In this document: positions 1 to 12,162 of the stretch, piece by piece
Layout of the letters: each line of letters begins with the position of its first letter
How positions within the stretch are numbered: the stretch's first letter is position 1
Origin: Molossus alvarezi
Lineage: Eukaryota; Chordata; Mammalia; Chiroptera; Molossidae
Direction: 5' to 3'
Assembly: GCA_037176705.1 (NCBI GenBank)
Contig: CM073889.1
Location: 57,467,596-57,531,595, forward strand
DNA length: 64,000 nt
Made by a program: the position numbers and the translations under genes
The notes under the pieces: generated by a model
What the model saw: the letters and a program-made list of their open reading frames with translations, nothing else
Database searches by the model: none
Told to the model about the DNA's origin: nothing

Positions 1-1054
1 GGTCCTTGCTTTTTATTACTATGAATACTTATGCCAATTCCTACTGGCCTGAAGTGTTTCTGTTAAGAGATTACCTGACAACCTTATGGGAACTCGCTTG
101 TAGGTAATTGACTGTTTCTCTCTTACTGCCTTCAAGATTCTCTCTGTGTGTTTAATCTTGGCCATTTTAATTACAATGCATCTTGGTTTGCTTTCTTTGT
201 GTTTATCTTTTTTGGGACTCTCTCTATTCTTCCTGAACTTGTACCACTTCTTTCTTCACCAGGTTAAGAAAGTTTTCTGTCATTATTTCTTTAAACAGGT
301 TCTCTATTCCTTGCTTACTTTCTTTTCCTCTGGTACACCTATGATGCTGATGTTGTTACTTTTCATATTGTCCTAGAGTTTTATTAAATTACCCTCCTGC
401 ATTTTAATCATTTTTTTCTTTCTGCTACTTCGTTCTTCCTACCTTGTCCTTAAAATCACTGATTCTATCAGCTGATTCATTCAATCTATCTTTGATTCCT
501 TTGAGTGTATTCTTGATGTCAGCTGTGGTATTCTTTATTTCTGATAGGGTCTTGTTCATGGTTTCTATTTCCTGTTTCATGCTGTTGTAGTTCTCACTAA
601 GTTCTTTGTAATTCTCACTAAGTTCCTGAGCATCCTTACAACACTATTCTGAACTCTATATCTGATAAATTGCTTACCTCCAATTTTTTAAACTCTTTTT
701 CTGGAGTTTCCTTTTTTTCTTTTATTTAGTGGTTGTTTCTTTGTCTCCCTACTTTTTCTGTCCCTTTATATTTATTTCTCTCTATTACATCAAATTGCTA
801 TGCTTCCCAGTCTTTGTAGGATGGCCTTATGTAATAAGTGTTCTGTGGGGCCCAGTGGTGCAGTCTCTTTGATCTCCTGAGCTGGGTTCTCTATAAATAT
901 CCTATCTGTGGATTATTTGGGTTCTCCTGTTGTAATTGGGTCTTGAATATTGCTGACCCTTTAATGGGTGGGGTCTCCTCTCAGGCTGGCTGACTGTGAG
1001 GCTCAATCCCAACCACATCATGTGAGCTGTTGAGCAGGTACTGACAGAACAAAA

Positions 1055-1485
1055 TTAAACACAACAAAATGAAGCAAGAAACAAAACAAAAACATATAAA
1101 TTACCCCTACATCATTAGCAAAAACAACATAAAAAGATAAAAAATTAGGAAAGAGAACAAGAATAATAAAAGAAAAGAAAAAATACAAGGAGAAAAAAGG
1201 GAGAAGAAATATAAAAGGATTAAAAGGTTAGATAAAAATAAGAATAAAGAATAGAAAAATAAAAATGGTATAAAAGAAAAGAAGAATGAAAAAAAGTATG
1301 AAAAGGAAAAAAGAAGAGAAAGAAGAAAGGCAAAAAATAAAAGGAAGAAAAATGATAAAGAAGAAAAATAGAGTAAAAAAGAAAAGACATGAAAGAAAAA
1401 AAGAGAAAAATAATAATAACAAAGCAATAAAGAATAAAAATAAAGAAGATAATGCAAAACAGGGAAGAAACAATTAAGTGTCATT
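1055..1485. repeat. A/G-rich low-complexity tract inside the L1-0 5'UTR
   Basis: Over about 430 bases the plus strand is almost wholly A and G with very little C. It therefore reads as a T/C-rich tract in the L1 sense direction. The lysine-rich and phenylalanine/leucine-rich ORFs seen here on the two strands are products of this composition and not genes. L1-3 has a T-rich stretch in the same part of its 5'UTR (16600-17320), so the bias probably belongs to this L1 lineage. Confidence 0.75.
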
Positions 1486-2468
1486 TCTCTCAGCAGAGTT
1501 TAGTGCCTCCTGGAGCTAGCCTTTGGATCCTGCTCTTATGTTGACTGTGCCTGACTGTTTTGTCTGACATTTCTGGGCCTCCTGGGAGGTAATTTAGTAC
1601 TAGCCACCATCAGAAACTGTTTGGCACTCAGCAACCTGTTCAACATTTCAAGTAATCCACAGTTTGTGTCTGTCTCCACAGGGCTTGGCTGCATGTGGAA
1701 GGGGCCAAGCTACACTGTAGGGCTGGCTTGCTAGAATCTCAGGGCCCAGGGATGGGTCAGCAAATATCCAAGGTTCTTTGGGCTCTGCCTTCACCCACTT
1801 CCACCTGCAAGCCAGCTGTCAATCTTATTCACTGAAAAGAGTGTTTCTGAAAGGGCTGAATTGGAGTATGAGACCGCTGGGTCTCTCATGAGGGGGAGGT
1901 GCCATTCAGATATCTGGGTATATGGTGGGTGTGTTCCTCTGTCCCAGAGCTACTGTTCTTTGACTGTCCCAGAATATTTCTTTGTCTTTGGCTGGGTGGA
2001 GCCCCTCATATTTAGTCCAGTGGGATATGCTGGAAGATGTAAATTTCTATCAGCTCCTTTTTGAGAGGGAAGCATCAGTAAAGTTCCCAGAACAGTGGTG
2101 GGGATGGTCTCATCCCAAAGCCAGTCAATGACTCTCCCTGAGATTGTTCAAACCCATAGGCTTGGCCTCTGCTGTTATCTTCAACAAGGGTCTAGATGAA
2201 GAGTGGAGCAAGCTATATTCCCAAGGGCAGGGCATTTGCCTTTTCCCAAACTGTGGTTGCTGCTAGGGGTCTGCAGCTCTCAGGAAAAATGTTTACTGTG
2301 GTATCAGGAAGGAGACAACTGATCTCAGGTCTTCTGGCTGCTGCTATTCCACGTCTTTCTTCAATGTTTCTCACCCCATCCTCTCCTCAGGCAACTCCAG
2401 TCTTCACTTCCCTCCCTCTACTGAAGCGTCAGATGAGTGGCTGCAAATGAAAATTCTGTGCTCTAAAT

Positions 2469-2683
2469 TTTTTTTTTCCTCACTTGAGGACATTTTTGCA
2501 TTTCTCTTCAGATAGAGTTGGAGGAAGAGAGGGAGAGACAATGACATGAGAGAGACATATCGACTGGTTGCCAACCACATGGGGACAAACTACAACTGAG
2601 GCATGTGCCCTTACTGAGAACTGAACCTGAGACTCTCTGGTCCACAGGCCAATGCTCTAACCACTAAGCCAAACCAGCCAGGC
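2469..2683 (-). mobile_element. Ves-type SINE, antisense
   Basis: This is a tRNA-derived bat SINE in reverse orientation. It begins with the T-run of its tail, then tcctcacttgaggacat and a GA-rich block, and ends with the reverse of the tRNA-like head (aaccagccaggc). It is flanked by a perfect 13-bp target-site duplication, ctgtgctctaaat, at 2456-2468 and 2684-2696. The duplication shows L1-driven insertion into the L1-0 5'UTR after that L1 was already in place. Confidence 0.92.
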
Positions 2684-3085
2684 CTGTGCTCTAAATGTTT
2701 TTAATAAAAATGTAACTTTATCTCTAAGCAGCTCCAGCTCTCCCTGGCAACCAGAAACCCCCACTACCTTTCACAGCTAAATGTTACAAGTGCCACTGTT
2801 CTTGGCTTTGGTTCCCTGGGCTGGGGAGCCCAGCCTGGGGTCTGGGCCTTGATACTCTCAGAAAACCCTTCCCCCAGCAGCTGTGAGATTTCTCCTCACA
2901 TTGAACCTGCCACCCTTTCTCTAGGGGTTTCTGCCCTTCCTTGTTAAAAGACTCCTCTTTAGGTAGTCCTCAGTTGGTAATTCCAGGTGAATGTTCTTCA
3001 GTTTCATTTTATTTCCTGTCTGGCCTAGGGAGAAGGTACAAGAAAGTTACAACTACTCTGCTACCATCTTTGAAGTCCTAGGTTT

Positions 3086-3850
3086 TTCTTGTTTGGGAAG
3101 CTTTATTAAATAATATTCTTGCTGGATATGTTAGTTTTAGTGTAGATCTCTTTTTTTATTCTTTCATTGCTTTGAATATTTCATGCCAATCTCTTCTGGA
3201 CTGAACTGTTTCTGTTGAGAAATTAGCTAATAGTCTTTCTCCAGGAAAACATGATTCGTAGCACCATCTTTGTATTATCCTCTCATATATCCCTAATATC
3301 ACATTGATTTTTGGAGGCTTAGCTTGATTTTTATATATACTTTGTAAAACTGAAACTTATTTACATTTAACCACTTTCTCTAATGACTTCATTCACTGTT
3401 ATTTTATGACTTGTGCAATTTATTTCTGGATTCATTTCCTTTTACATATGTATATTATAATTTCTGTAATATATATATTCTGTAATTAATATATAATTCA
3501 CACTTTTTCTATAATTGTAATTATGTAAATAATTCTATAAGAACCTGTACATGATAAAATTTATAGAGAATTTATATGTGAAAACTTATCTCATCAGTTT
3601 TAATTGATAGTTTAGCTGGTATAGAGTTCTAGGTCCAGAGTTACTTGGTCTTAGCACTTTGAAAATATGGCTCAATTAACCTTTTGCCTACACTTTAGCT
3701 GCTGAGACCTGTCATTTTTATTAGAATTTCTTTCCTTATAAGTAGTGCTTTTCCCCTGGTCACTAATAGTATTGCTTCTTCATCCCTTCATATTTTGACA
3801 TATCATTGGAAAGTAATTATGACTCATCTTAGTTCTATGGTTGTTTGCTA
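3086..3850 (-). mobile_element. Ancient L1 ORF1 remnants, antisense
   Basis: Two stretches, about 3118-3245 and 3590-3845, resemble antisense L1 ORF1 of an old (L1M-type) element: the motifs for the C-terminal domain (ttcatgccaatctcttctgg) and the following lines are recognisable but strongly diverged. The AT-rich DNA between them (3246-3590) shows nothing I can assign. L1-0 appears to have inserted next to or into this older copy. Confidence 0.55.
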
Positions 3851-3959
3851 CATACTAGGTGTGATCTTTCTATTTAAAGATTGATTTTTTCTTCTGTTTT
3901 AAACATTTTTAACATTCATTATGTTGATTAATGAGCCATTAATATCAGCAAAGGAAACC

Positions 3960-4365
3960 TATTTTAGACAATGATTTGGGAGTAAGCCATAAATAGCCGA
4001 AACAAACTTACAGATAAATAAAGTTGGAGAACTTATACTATTAGATTTTAACACTTACTAAAAAGCTATAGCAAATGCATCAGTATGATATTGATGCAGG
4101 AATAGATAAATAGGTTAATAAAACAAAATATTGAGTACATAAACAAAACCACTTATGATTTTGATTAAAAGGTACACATGACTCAATATGTAAATGAAAT
4201 GTTTTTCCATAAATAGTGCTGAAGCACATGGATATCCATATAAAAAATAAATAGATAACTCATGCATAATGCCATACACAAAATTAGTGTGAAGTAGGTC
4301 ATGGATGTAATTTCAAAGATAAAATAATAAAGCTTCTAAAATAAAAACAAAATAATGTTAACTTC
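3960..4365 (+). mobile_element. Ancient L1M-type ORF2 fragment
   Basis: This sense-strand fragment matches the C-terminal third of L1 ORF2 at low identity, with many stops. It runs from aacaaacttacagataaataaagttgg-type sequence to taaaacttctaaaataaaaac. The rest of the same element seems to continue at 10758-10853, 11070-11247 and 12280-12665. It was opened by later insertions of an old L1 3' end, L1-1, a SINE and a young L1 fragment. Confidence 0.65.
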
Positions 4366-4667
4366 TTAATTTTTTTGTGTGTCTAGCCAATCACTTATTT
4401 ATTTACTATTTATTTATTTATTTATTTATTTATTTTTCTTAATTAATTTTTGTTACAGATGTTTCTCCTTTTCCCCCCACTGATTCCCTCCTCCCCCTCC
4501 CTCCCTGCCCTGTCTCCAGTTTGTTGTCCATGTCCACTGTTCATACATACATGCATATAAGTTTAGTGGTTTATCTCTCCCCAACCAGCCCCCGCTTCGG
4601 GGATTGTGAGTCTGTACCCCACTTCCACGTCTCTGAAACTACCCCATTCCTCAGACTGTTATGTTCA

Positions 4668-7600
4668 TTATATTCCATAAATAATTGAGATCATATAAAA
4701 CTTGTCTTTCTCTGTTTGACTTGTTTCACTTAAGATGATACTTTCCAGGTCCCTCCATGTAGTCTCAAAGGATAAGAGATCTTTCTTTCTTACAGCTGCA
4801 TAGTACTCCATTGTGTATATATACCACACATTTTTTATCCATTCATCTACTGATGGACACTTGGGCTGTTTCCAGATCTTAGCTATTGTAAATAGTGCTG
4901 CTACAAACATGGGGGTACATATATTCTTACTGATTGGTGTTTCAGGCTTCTTAGGGTATATTCCTAGAAGTGGAATCACTGGGTCAAATGGAAGTTCAAT
5001 TTTTAATTTTTTGAGGTGACACCATATTGTTTTCCATAGTGGCTGCACCAGTCTGCATTCCCACCAGCAGTGCACTAGAGTCCTCTTTTCTCCACACCCT
5101 CACCAACACTTGTTGTTTGATGATTTGTTGATGGCAGCCATTCTGACAGGTGTGAGTTGATACCTCATTGTTTTAATTTTCATCTCTCTGATGATTAGTG
5201 ATGATGTGCATTTCTTCATATGTTTTTTAGCCATTTGTATGTCCTGTTTGGAGAGGTGTCTATTTAGTTCCTCTGCCCATTTTTTAATTGGCTTATTTGT
5301 CTCCCTTTTGTGGAGTTGTATGAGCACTCTCTATATATTGGAAATTAACCCCTTATCTGATATACCATTGGCAATTATGCTCTCCCATACAGTGGAAAGC
5401 CTTTCTGTTTTGATGATTGTATCTTTCGCTGTGCAGAAGCTTTTGAGTTTGATGTAGTCCTATGTGTTCATTTTCTCCTTTGTTTCCATTGCCTTAGGTG
5501 ATGTATCAGTAAAAATTCTGCTGTGTATGATGTCTGAAATTTTGTTGCCTACAGTCTCTTCTGGGATTTTTATGGATTCATGAGTCACATTTAAGTCTTT
5601 TATCCATTTTGAGTTTATTTTTTGGTAGGATGTAAGCTGATGGTCTAGTTTAATTTTTCTGCAAGTAGCTGTCCAATTTTCCCAGCACCATTTATTAAAA
5701 AGGCTGTCCTTACTCCACTGTATACTCTTGCCAACACTGTGAAATATTAATTGAGCATATTGCCTTGGGTCCATTTCTGGATTCTCTGTTCTGTTACACT
5801 GGTGTATATGCTTGTTCTTGTGCCAGTACCAGGCTGTTTTGATTACAGTGGCTTTGTAATATAACCTGAAATCTGGTATTGTGATTCCTCCAACTTTGTT
5901 CTTCTTTCTCAAGATTGCTGTGGCTATTTGAGGCCTTTTTTGGTTCCATTTGAACTTTTGAAATAATTGTTCTAATTCTGTGAAGGATGCCGTTGGTATT
6001 TTGATGGGGATTGCGTTGAATCTGTAGATTGCTTTGGGTAATATGGACATTTTAATGATGTGAATTTTCCCAATCCATGAACAGGGTATGTGCTTCCACT
6101 TTTTTATATCTTCCTCTATTTCTTTTTTCAATGACCTGTAGTTTTCTGTGAATAGGTCCTTTATTTCTTTGGTTAAGTTTATTCCTAGGTATCTTAATTT
6201 CTTTGCCGCAATGGTAAATGGGGTTGTTTTCTTAGTTTCTCTTTCTGTGAGTTCATCATTGGTGTATAAGAATGCCATCAATATTTGACGTTAATTTTGT
6301 ATCCTGCTCCTTTGTCAAATTCATTTATTAAGACTAGTAAACTTTTGATGGAGTCTTTGGGGTTTTCTATGTACAGTATCAAGTCATCTGCAAATAATAA
6401 GTTTCACTTCCTCCTTTCCAATTTGGATCCCATTTATTTTTTCTTCCTGTATGATTGCTGTGGCTAAGACTTCCAGTACTATGTTAAATAAGAGTGGTGA
6501 AAGTGGGCATCCTTGCCTTGTTCCTGTTCTTAAGGGAAATGCTTTTAGTTTTTGCCCATTGAGTATGATGTTGGCTGTAGGTCTTTCATATATGGCCTTT
6601 ATTATGTCTTGATATGATTCCTCTATTCCCACACTGCCGAGCATTTTTATCAGAAATGGATTCTGGATTTTGTCGAAGGCTTTCTCAGCATTTATTGATA
6701 TGATAATGTGGTTTTTATTCTTTATTTTATTTATGTGGTGTATCACATTTATTGATTTGTGAATATTGTAGCAGCCTAGCATCCCTGGGATGAATCCCAC
6801 TTGGTCATGGTGGATAATTGTTTTGGTGTATTGCTGGATTTGATTTGCTAGTATTTTGTTCAGAAATTTGGCATCTATGTTCATCAGGGATATTGGCCTG
6901 TAGTTTTCTTTCTTTGTTGTGTCTTTTTCTGGTTTTGGAATTAGAATTATCCTGGGTTCATAAAACGAGTTTGGAAGTCTTCCTTCTTCTTGAATTTTTT
7001 GAAATAGTTTGAGGAGAATGGGCATTAGTTCTTCCTTGAATGTTTGGTAAAACTCCCCCATGAAGCCATCCGGACCTGGGCTTTTGTTTGCTGGGAGAGT
7101 CTTGATTACATCTTCAATTTCTTCTGTTGTTATTGGTCTCCAAGTTTTCTGTCTCTCCTGATCCAGTTTTGGGAGACTTCATGTTTCTAGAAATTTGTCC
7201 ATTTCGTTTAGATTGTCGAATTTGTTGCCATATAATTGTTCATAGTAGTTGTTAACGATCTTTTGTATTTCTGTGGTGTCAGTTGTTATCTCTCCTCTTC
7301 CATTTCTGATTTTATGTATTTGGGTTCTCTCTCTCTGTTTCTTGGTGAGTCTAGCTAAGGGTCCATCAATCTTGTTTATCTTTTGGGAAAATGAACTATT
7401 TGTTTTATTGATGCTTTGAATTGTTTTTCTGGTCTCTATGTCATTTATTTCTGCTCTGATCTTTACTATTTTCTTCCTTCTACTTGCTCCGGGGTTTTCT
7501 TTTTGTTTGCTCTCTAGTTCTTTAACTTGTGAGGTTAGATAGTCTATTAGAGATTTTTCTTCTTTTTTGAGGTAGGCCTGTAGTGCTATGAACTTCCCTC

Positions 7601-8481
7601 TCAGAACTGCTTTCGCTGCATTCCATAGATTTTGTGTTGTTGAGTCTTCATTTTCATTGGTTTCCAGGAAGTTTTTTATTTCTTCCTTGATCTCCTCAGT
7701 GACCCCTTCATTGTTTAATAACATTCTATTTAGCTTCCATGTGTTCAAATGTCTTTTTTGTTCTTCTTGCAATTGATTTCTAGTTTCATGCCATTGTGAT
7801 CTGAGAAGATGCTTGATATGATTTCAGTCTTCTTGAACTTGTAGTGACTTAGTTTGTGCCCTAACATGTGGTCTATCTTTGAGAATGTCCTATGTGCACT
7901 TGAGAAGAATGTGAATTCTGTAGTTTTGGGGTGCAATTCTCTGTAGATATCTATTAAATCCATTTGGCCTAGTGCTTCATTTAGAGTCTCTGTTTCCTTG
8001 CTAATTTTTTGTCTAGAGGATCTATCCAGTGATGTCAGTGGAATGTTGAGGTCTCCTGCTATGTTTGTATTGCTATCAATTTATCTTTTGAAGTCCTCCA
8101 GAAGATTTTAAATATATTTTGATGCTCCTATATTCGGTGCATATATGTTTATCAAGGTTATATTCTCCTGTTGGATAATTCCTATAAATATTATGTAGTG
8201 GCCTTCTTTGTCTGTAGTTATGGCCTTCATTTTGAAATCTATTTTATCAGATATGAGTATTGTTACTCCAGCTTTTTTTTTCTTTTCCATTTGCTTGGAA
8301 GATTTTTTTCCATCCCTTCACTTTCAATCTATGTGAGTCTTTGTTGTGAGGTGGGTCTCTTGTAAACAACATATAGATGAGTCATGCTTTCTTATCCATC
8401 AGCTACTCTGTGTCTTTTTAAGGGAGCATTCAATCCATTTACATTTAAGGTGATTATTGATATGTACATATTTATTGCCAT
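4668..8481 (-). pseudogene. L1 ORF2p remnant (endonuclease, reverse transcriptase, C-terminal domain)
   Basis: Read on the minus strand, the ORF2 start codon is at 8479-8481. Recognisable in order are the APE-type endonuclease, the reverse transcriptase with FADD near 6390, and the Cys-rich C-terminal domain ending at 4668. ORF2p nicks target DNA and reverse-transcribes the L1 RNA at the nick. The frame is broken repeatedly; the longest open pieces are 273 codons (5460-6281) and 225 codons (6384-7061). The copy is not functional. Confidence 0.9.
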
Positions 8482-8524
8482 TTTTGTTTAGTATGGTTGT
8501 ATTTTTCTTCCCATGTCTCCTGGT

Positions 8525-9443
8525 AATAACAGTAGTGCTTTTAACATTTCTTGCAGTTCTCGTTTGGTGCTAATGTATTTCCTTAGCCTTTTTTTTTGTC
8601 TTGGAAGCTCTTTATTTGACCTTCTATTTTGAATGATAGCCTTGCTGGGTAGAGTAGTCTTAGATTCAGATCCTTGTTTTTCATGACCTTGATCACTTCA
8701 TGCCATTCCCTTCTGGCCTGTAGTTTTTCTTGTGAGAAGTCAACTGAGAGCTTATGGGGTTTCCTTTGTAGGTAACCTGTTGCTTATCTCTTGCTGCTTT
8801 TAGGATTCTCTCTTTGTCTTTAATTTTTGGTAGCTTGATTTCTATGTGTCTTGGTGTGGACCTGTTTGGGTTCTTCTTATTTGGGGCTCTCTGTGCTTCT
8901 TGAGTTTGAATGCCTTCTTCCTTCACCAAATTAGGGAAGTTTTCTGTCACTATTTCTTTGAATATATTCTCTAACCCTTGCTCATTTTCTTCTTCTTCAG
9001 GGACTCCTATGATGCAAATATTATTCTGTTTCCAGTTGTCCCACAGTTCTCTTAAGCTGTCTTGGTGTTTTTTAATCATTTTTTCCTTTTGGTTTTGTGA
9101 TTGGTTGATTTTTTTCTACCCTGTTTTCTAATTCACTGATCCGGTCCTCAGCTTCCCCTACTCTGCTTTTTAGACCTTCCAATGTGTTTTTTATTTCTGA
9201 TATGTCATTCTTCATTTCTTCTTGTTGGTTTTTAATTTCGAACTGCTTGATTTTCTACATTTCTATATCTTTACTCATGGTGCTCATATCCTTACAAATG
9301 CTGTTGAGCTTCCTCAACATCATCGCTCTGAATTCTAGTTCTGTTAACTTGCTTAACTGCACCTCATTTATCTCATCTTCCGTAGAGGTCTCTTGTTCTT
9401 TCATTTGGCTTTTGTTTCTGTTTTTTACCATTTTGGCTATCAC
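8525..9443 (-). pseudogene. L1 ORF1p remnant
   Basis: The minus strand encodes the RNA-binding chaperone ORF1p of L1 in pieces. The N-terminus starts at 9443 or, more typically, at the ATG at 9431 (MVKNRNKSQMKEQ). The coiled-coil region, an RRM-like segment (IIGVPEEEE) and part of the C-terminal domain (8693-9079) follow. At the end of the ORF the family stop codon (TAA in L1-B) has changed to a sense codon. Several internal stops and frameshifts are present. Confidence 0.85.
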
Positions 9444-10049
9444 AGTGGGCTTTGGAGTCTGCCAAATTTTGCCTGTGTGTGTTGGTGTTCTGCCTTTTAT
9501 GGCTCCCTCTCCTGGGTATGGATGAGCCAGGGAGGACCCACTTTAAACACTACCATCAAGTCTTAGCTTTTCAGGTTAGTGTTGCTAGCCTAGGGAATGG
9601 TAGATACCCTCTAGATTTTTTTTCCTGGAGGCTATTAGTAGAGGTCACCTGAAGAACCTTGGTTTCTGAGTTGCCTGAAAAAGTCCCTCTGGTGCTCAGT
9701 GTAAGAGGATTTCCTGAGGGTGGGGCAGCTGTTGGTTGTTAATGGGCCGCTATTATCATTTCTATGGCCATCAGGTGGGGTTAAATTTCTGAGGGAGGGG
9801 CCTCCACCGCTCTCTAGGGCCCTGGGAAGGAGTAAAATGACCACAGTCCTGCATGGCTGCACTCAGCAAAAGCTCTTAGCACCCTCCAAAACTCAAGTAT
9901 CCCCACACAGTTCCATTCCAGTCTTCCTTTCCTCTTCCAGAACTCAAGGTGAGTGGCTGCTGCCAATTTTGCCTCTGTCTATACTCTGCGTCGTGGTGCT
10001 GCTTGGGACTTTTAACCTGAGGGCGCTGCTTCCAGCCAAGAGTGGCTGC

Positions 10050-10404
10050 AGCTGTGGCACCAGCCAAGGGCATTGCACTCAGCAGAAGCCCCAGGACTAA
10101 GCCGTGGTAATGGGACACTGCCAAGATGGCAGCAGCTTCCAGTAGAGTCCCCTGGTCCCAGAAAGTCCGTGTGGCACCAGCCGAGGGCTTCACAGGCAGC
10201 AGAGTTTATAAGACTCAGCCAGGGTCACAGCTGAGGCAGCAGCAGCCTCCCACCGAGTCCCCTGGTCACAGCCAGTCCATGCCAGTCCGTGTGGCTCCAG
10301 CTGAGGGCCTACCAGGCAGCAGAGTTTGCAGGACTCATGCAGAGTTGCAGCCGAGGTGGCAGCAGCAGCTTCCCACTGATTCCCCTGGTCCCCGTCCAGG
10401 CCAC
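10050..10404 (-). promoter_or_regulatory. Tandem monomers (about 3 x 120 bp) in the L1-1 5'UTR
   Basis: Three consecutive units of similar sequence lie in the 5'UTR. The motif gcagcagagttt occurs at about 10196 and again 120 bp later, and a diverged unit with agcagaag lies 117 bp earlier. Each unit also carries a ccctggtc block and a caccagcc/ctccagc block. Their reverse complement aligns with the monomers of L1-B at 38705-39060. By analogy with mouse L1, such monomers could be promoter units; that role is inferred here. Confidence 0.7.
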
Positions 10405-10612
10405 TGCAGACCGTGGGCTCCCGGCCCCCTGTCACATCTTTGCAAACCTACCAGGAGGATTGAGTCGGTGTCCCTGGTTATGTGGTCCTCCAAGGTGTCT
10501 TTCGGTTGCCCTTTCCTGACGATTTGACTTTATTTTTGTTGTAAATCCAGTTTGGTCCTGGGAGATGGTTTGTGTAGCTCCATTCACTCCAGCAATATTT
10601 TTCAGATCTCTA

Positions 10613-10757
10613 GTTCTTAATTTTGATAAAAGTCCTGAGGATATGTAAATTATTCAAATTAGGGGAAGCTAAATGTAGAGTTTACCTGAACTCTCCGTAC
10701 TATTTTTTGCAAATCTAAAATTATTTTAAAATAAAAAGTTAAAAAACAACACAGAAC
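10613..10757 (+). mobile_element. 3' end of an ancient L1
   Basis: The segment ends with ctctccgtactattttttgc and aaaattattttaaaataaa, the typical 3' end of old L1M elements with a poly(A) signal near 10730. It interrupts the older ORF2 remnant and was itself interrupted by L1-1. Confidence 0.5.
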
Positions 10758-10851
10758 TTTATGATTTGGGATAGGCAAAGATTACTTAAATAATAAACAA
10801 AACTTACTATTTAAAAGCAGAAATAATTGATAAATTTGACTTAAAATTAAG

Positions 10852-11069
10852 TCTTTTTTTCCCCTTTATTGATGTGAGAGAGAGAGAGGAAGGGAGAGGG
10901 AGAGAGAGATAGAAACATTGATGAAAGAGAACATCAACTGGCCACCTCCTTCATGCCCCCTCACTGGGGATTTGGTCCACAACCTGGGCATGTGCCCTGA
11001 CTGGGAATTGAACCGGCAACCTCTTGGTGCATGGGTTGATGCTCAACCACTGAACCACTCTGGCTGGAC
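10852..11069 (-). mobile_element. Ves-type SINE, antisense
   Basis: A reverse-oriented SINE with a T-run, a GA-rich block and the phrase catgtgccctgactggg from the B-box-distal part, ending in the reverse of its head (tggctgga). It is flanked by aaaattaag at 10843-10851 and 11070-11078. It belongs to the ggctggtgtggctcag-type subfamily. Confidence 0.9.
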
Positions 11070-11247
11070 AAAATTAAGAACTCTTCATCAGAAGATACCA
11101 TAAAGAGAATGAAGAAACAAGCTGAAGAATGGAGGAATATGTGTATAATACATGAATCCAACCAATTCTTTTATGTAAAGAATTTATAAAGAACTGTTAT
11201 AAATTAATTAAAAAAACAAAAAGCTTAATTTATAAATGGATTTGAGT

Positions 11248-12011
11248 GAAAGATTCAATCATCAACACAGAAAGGCTACCCACTGTATGGGAGAGCATAA
11301 TTGCCAATGATATATCAGATAAGGGGTTAATTTCCAATACATATAGAGTGCTCATAGAACTCCACAAAAGGAAGACAAAGAATCCAATTAAAAAATGGGC
11401 AGAGGAACTAAATAGACACCTCTCCAAACAGGACATACAAATGGCTAAGAAACATATGAAGAAATGCTCATCATCACTAATCATCAGAGAGATGCAAATC
11501 AAAACAACAATGAGGTATTCACCTCACACCTGTCAGAATGGCCACCATCAACAAATCATCAAACAACAAGTGTTGGTGAGGGTGTGGAGAAAAGGGGACT
11601 CTAGTACACTGCTGGTGGGAATGCAGACTGTTGCAGCCACTATGGAAAACAATATGGTGTCACCTCAAAAAATTAAAAATTGATCTTCCATTTGACCCAG
11701 TGATCCCACTTCTAGGAATATACCCTAAGAAGCATAAAACACCAATCAGAATGAATATATGTACCCCCATCTTTGTAGCAGCACTATTTACAATCGCTAA
11801 GATCTGGAAACAGCCCAAGTGCCCATCAGTAGACGAATGGATCAAAAAGCTGTGGTACATATACACAATGGAGTACTACGCAGCGGTAAGAAAGAAAGAT
11901 CTCTTATCCTTTGAGACTACATGGAGGGACCTTGAAAGTATCATCTTAAATGAAACAAGCCAAACAGAGAAAGACAAATTTCGTATGATCTCACTTATTT
12001 GTGGAATATAA
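11248..12011 (+). pseudogene. L1 ORF2p C-terminal fragment
   Basis: The C-terminal domain of ORF2p is encoded in two overlapping frames (to 11683, and 11631-12011), so at least one frameshift separates them. Recognisable lines are [24 protein letters not shown] and [12 protein letters not shown]. Without endonuclease and reverse transcriptase it cannot act. Confidence 0.88.
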
Positions 12012-12162
12012 TGAACATAACAGTTTGAGGAATGGGGTAGTCCCAGAGACGCGGAAGCGGGGTACAGACTGACAATCCCCTAAGGAGTGGGGAGGTGGGG
12101 GAGGGATGAACCACAGAACTTAAACGCATGTATGCATGAACAGTGGACATGGACAACAATCT

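Larger units (their letters stand above)
1..3085 (-). mobile_element. LINE-1, antisense, 5' half (ORF1 plus long 5'UTR), 'L1-0'
   Basis: This is the 5' half of an L1 lying on the minus strand and cut by the window edge. The reverse strand of about 1-700 encodes decayed L1 ORF1p sequence: the block around 250-360 matches the same ORF1 region of the other L1 copies in this window. About 700-3085 is the 5'UTR; its L1-sense start (3085 downward) carries caaagatggtag, the AAGATGG signature of L1 5' ends. The part next to ORF1 is similar to the 5'UTR of L1-3 (17520-17760 on the plus strand), so the two are related lineages. A SINE interrupts it at 2469-2683. The ORF1 start codon looks lost. Which subfamily it belongs to is not determined. 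Confidence 0.8.
4394..10588 (-). mobile_element. LINE-1, antisense, nearly full length (6.2 kb), 'L1-1'
   Basis: This element contains all L1 parts in reverse. The TTTA-repeat tail (4394-4438) and 3'UTR (to 4667) come first, then ORF2 (4668-8481), ORF1 (about 8525-9443) and a 5'UTR of about 1.15 kb (9444-10588). The 5'UTR holds three copies of a roughly 120-bp tandem monomer (10050-10404). The 5' end matches L1-B from just downstream of its AAAATGGCGG start, so only a few bases are missing. Both ORFs are broken by stops and frameshifts. A ttcttaatttt motif on both sides (near 4363 and 10615) may be the target-site duplication. Confidence 0.93.

Noticed and set aside
1107..1484. Phe/Leu-rich and Lys-rich ORFs on both strands
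   Set aside because: Product of the A/G-rich low-complexity tract.
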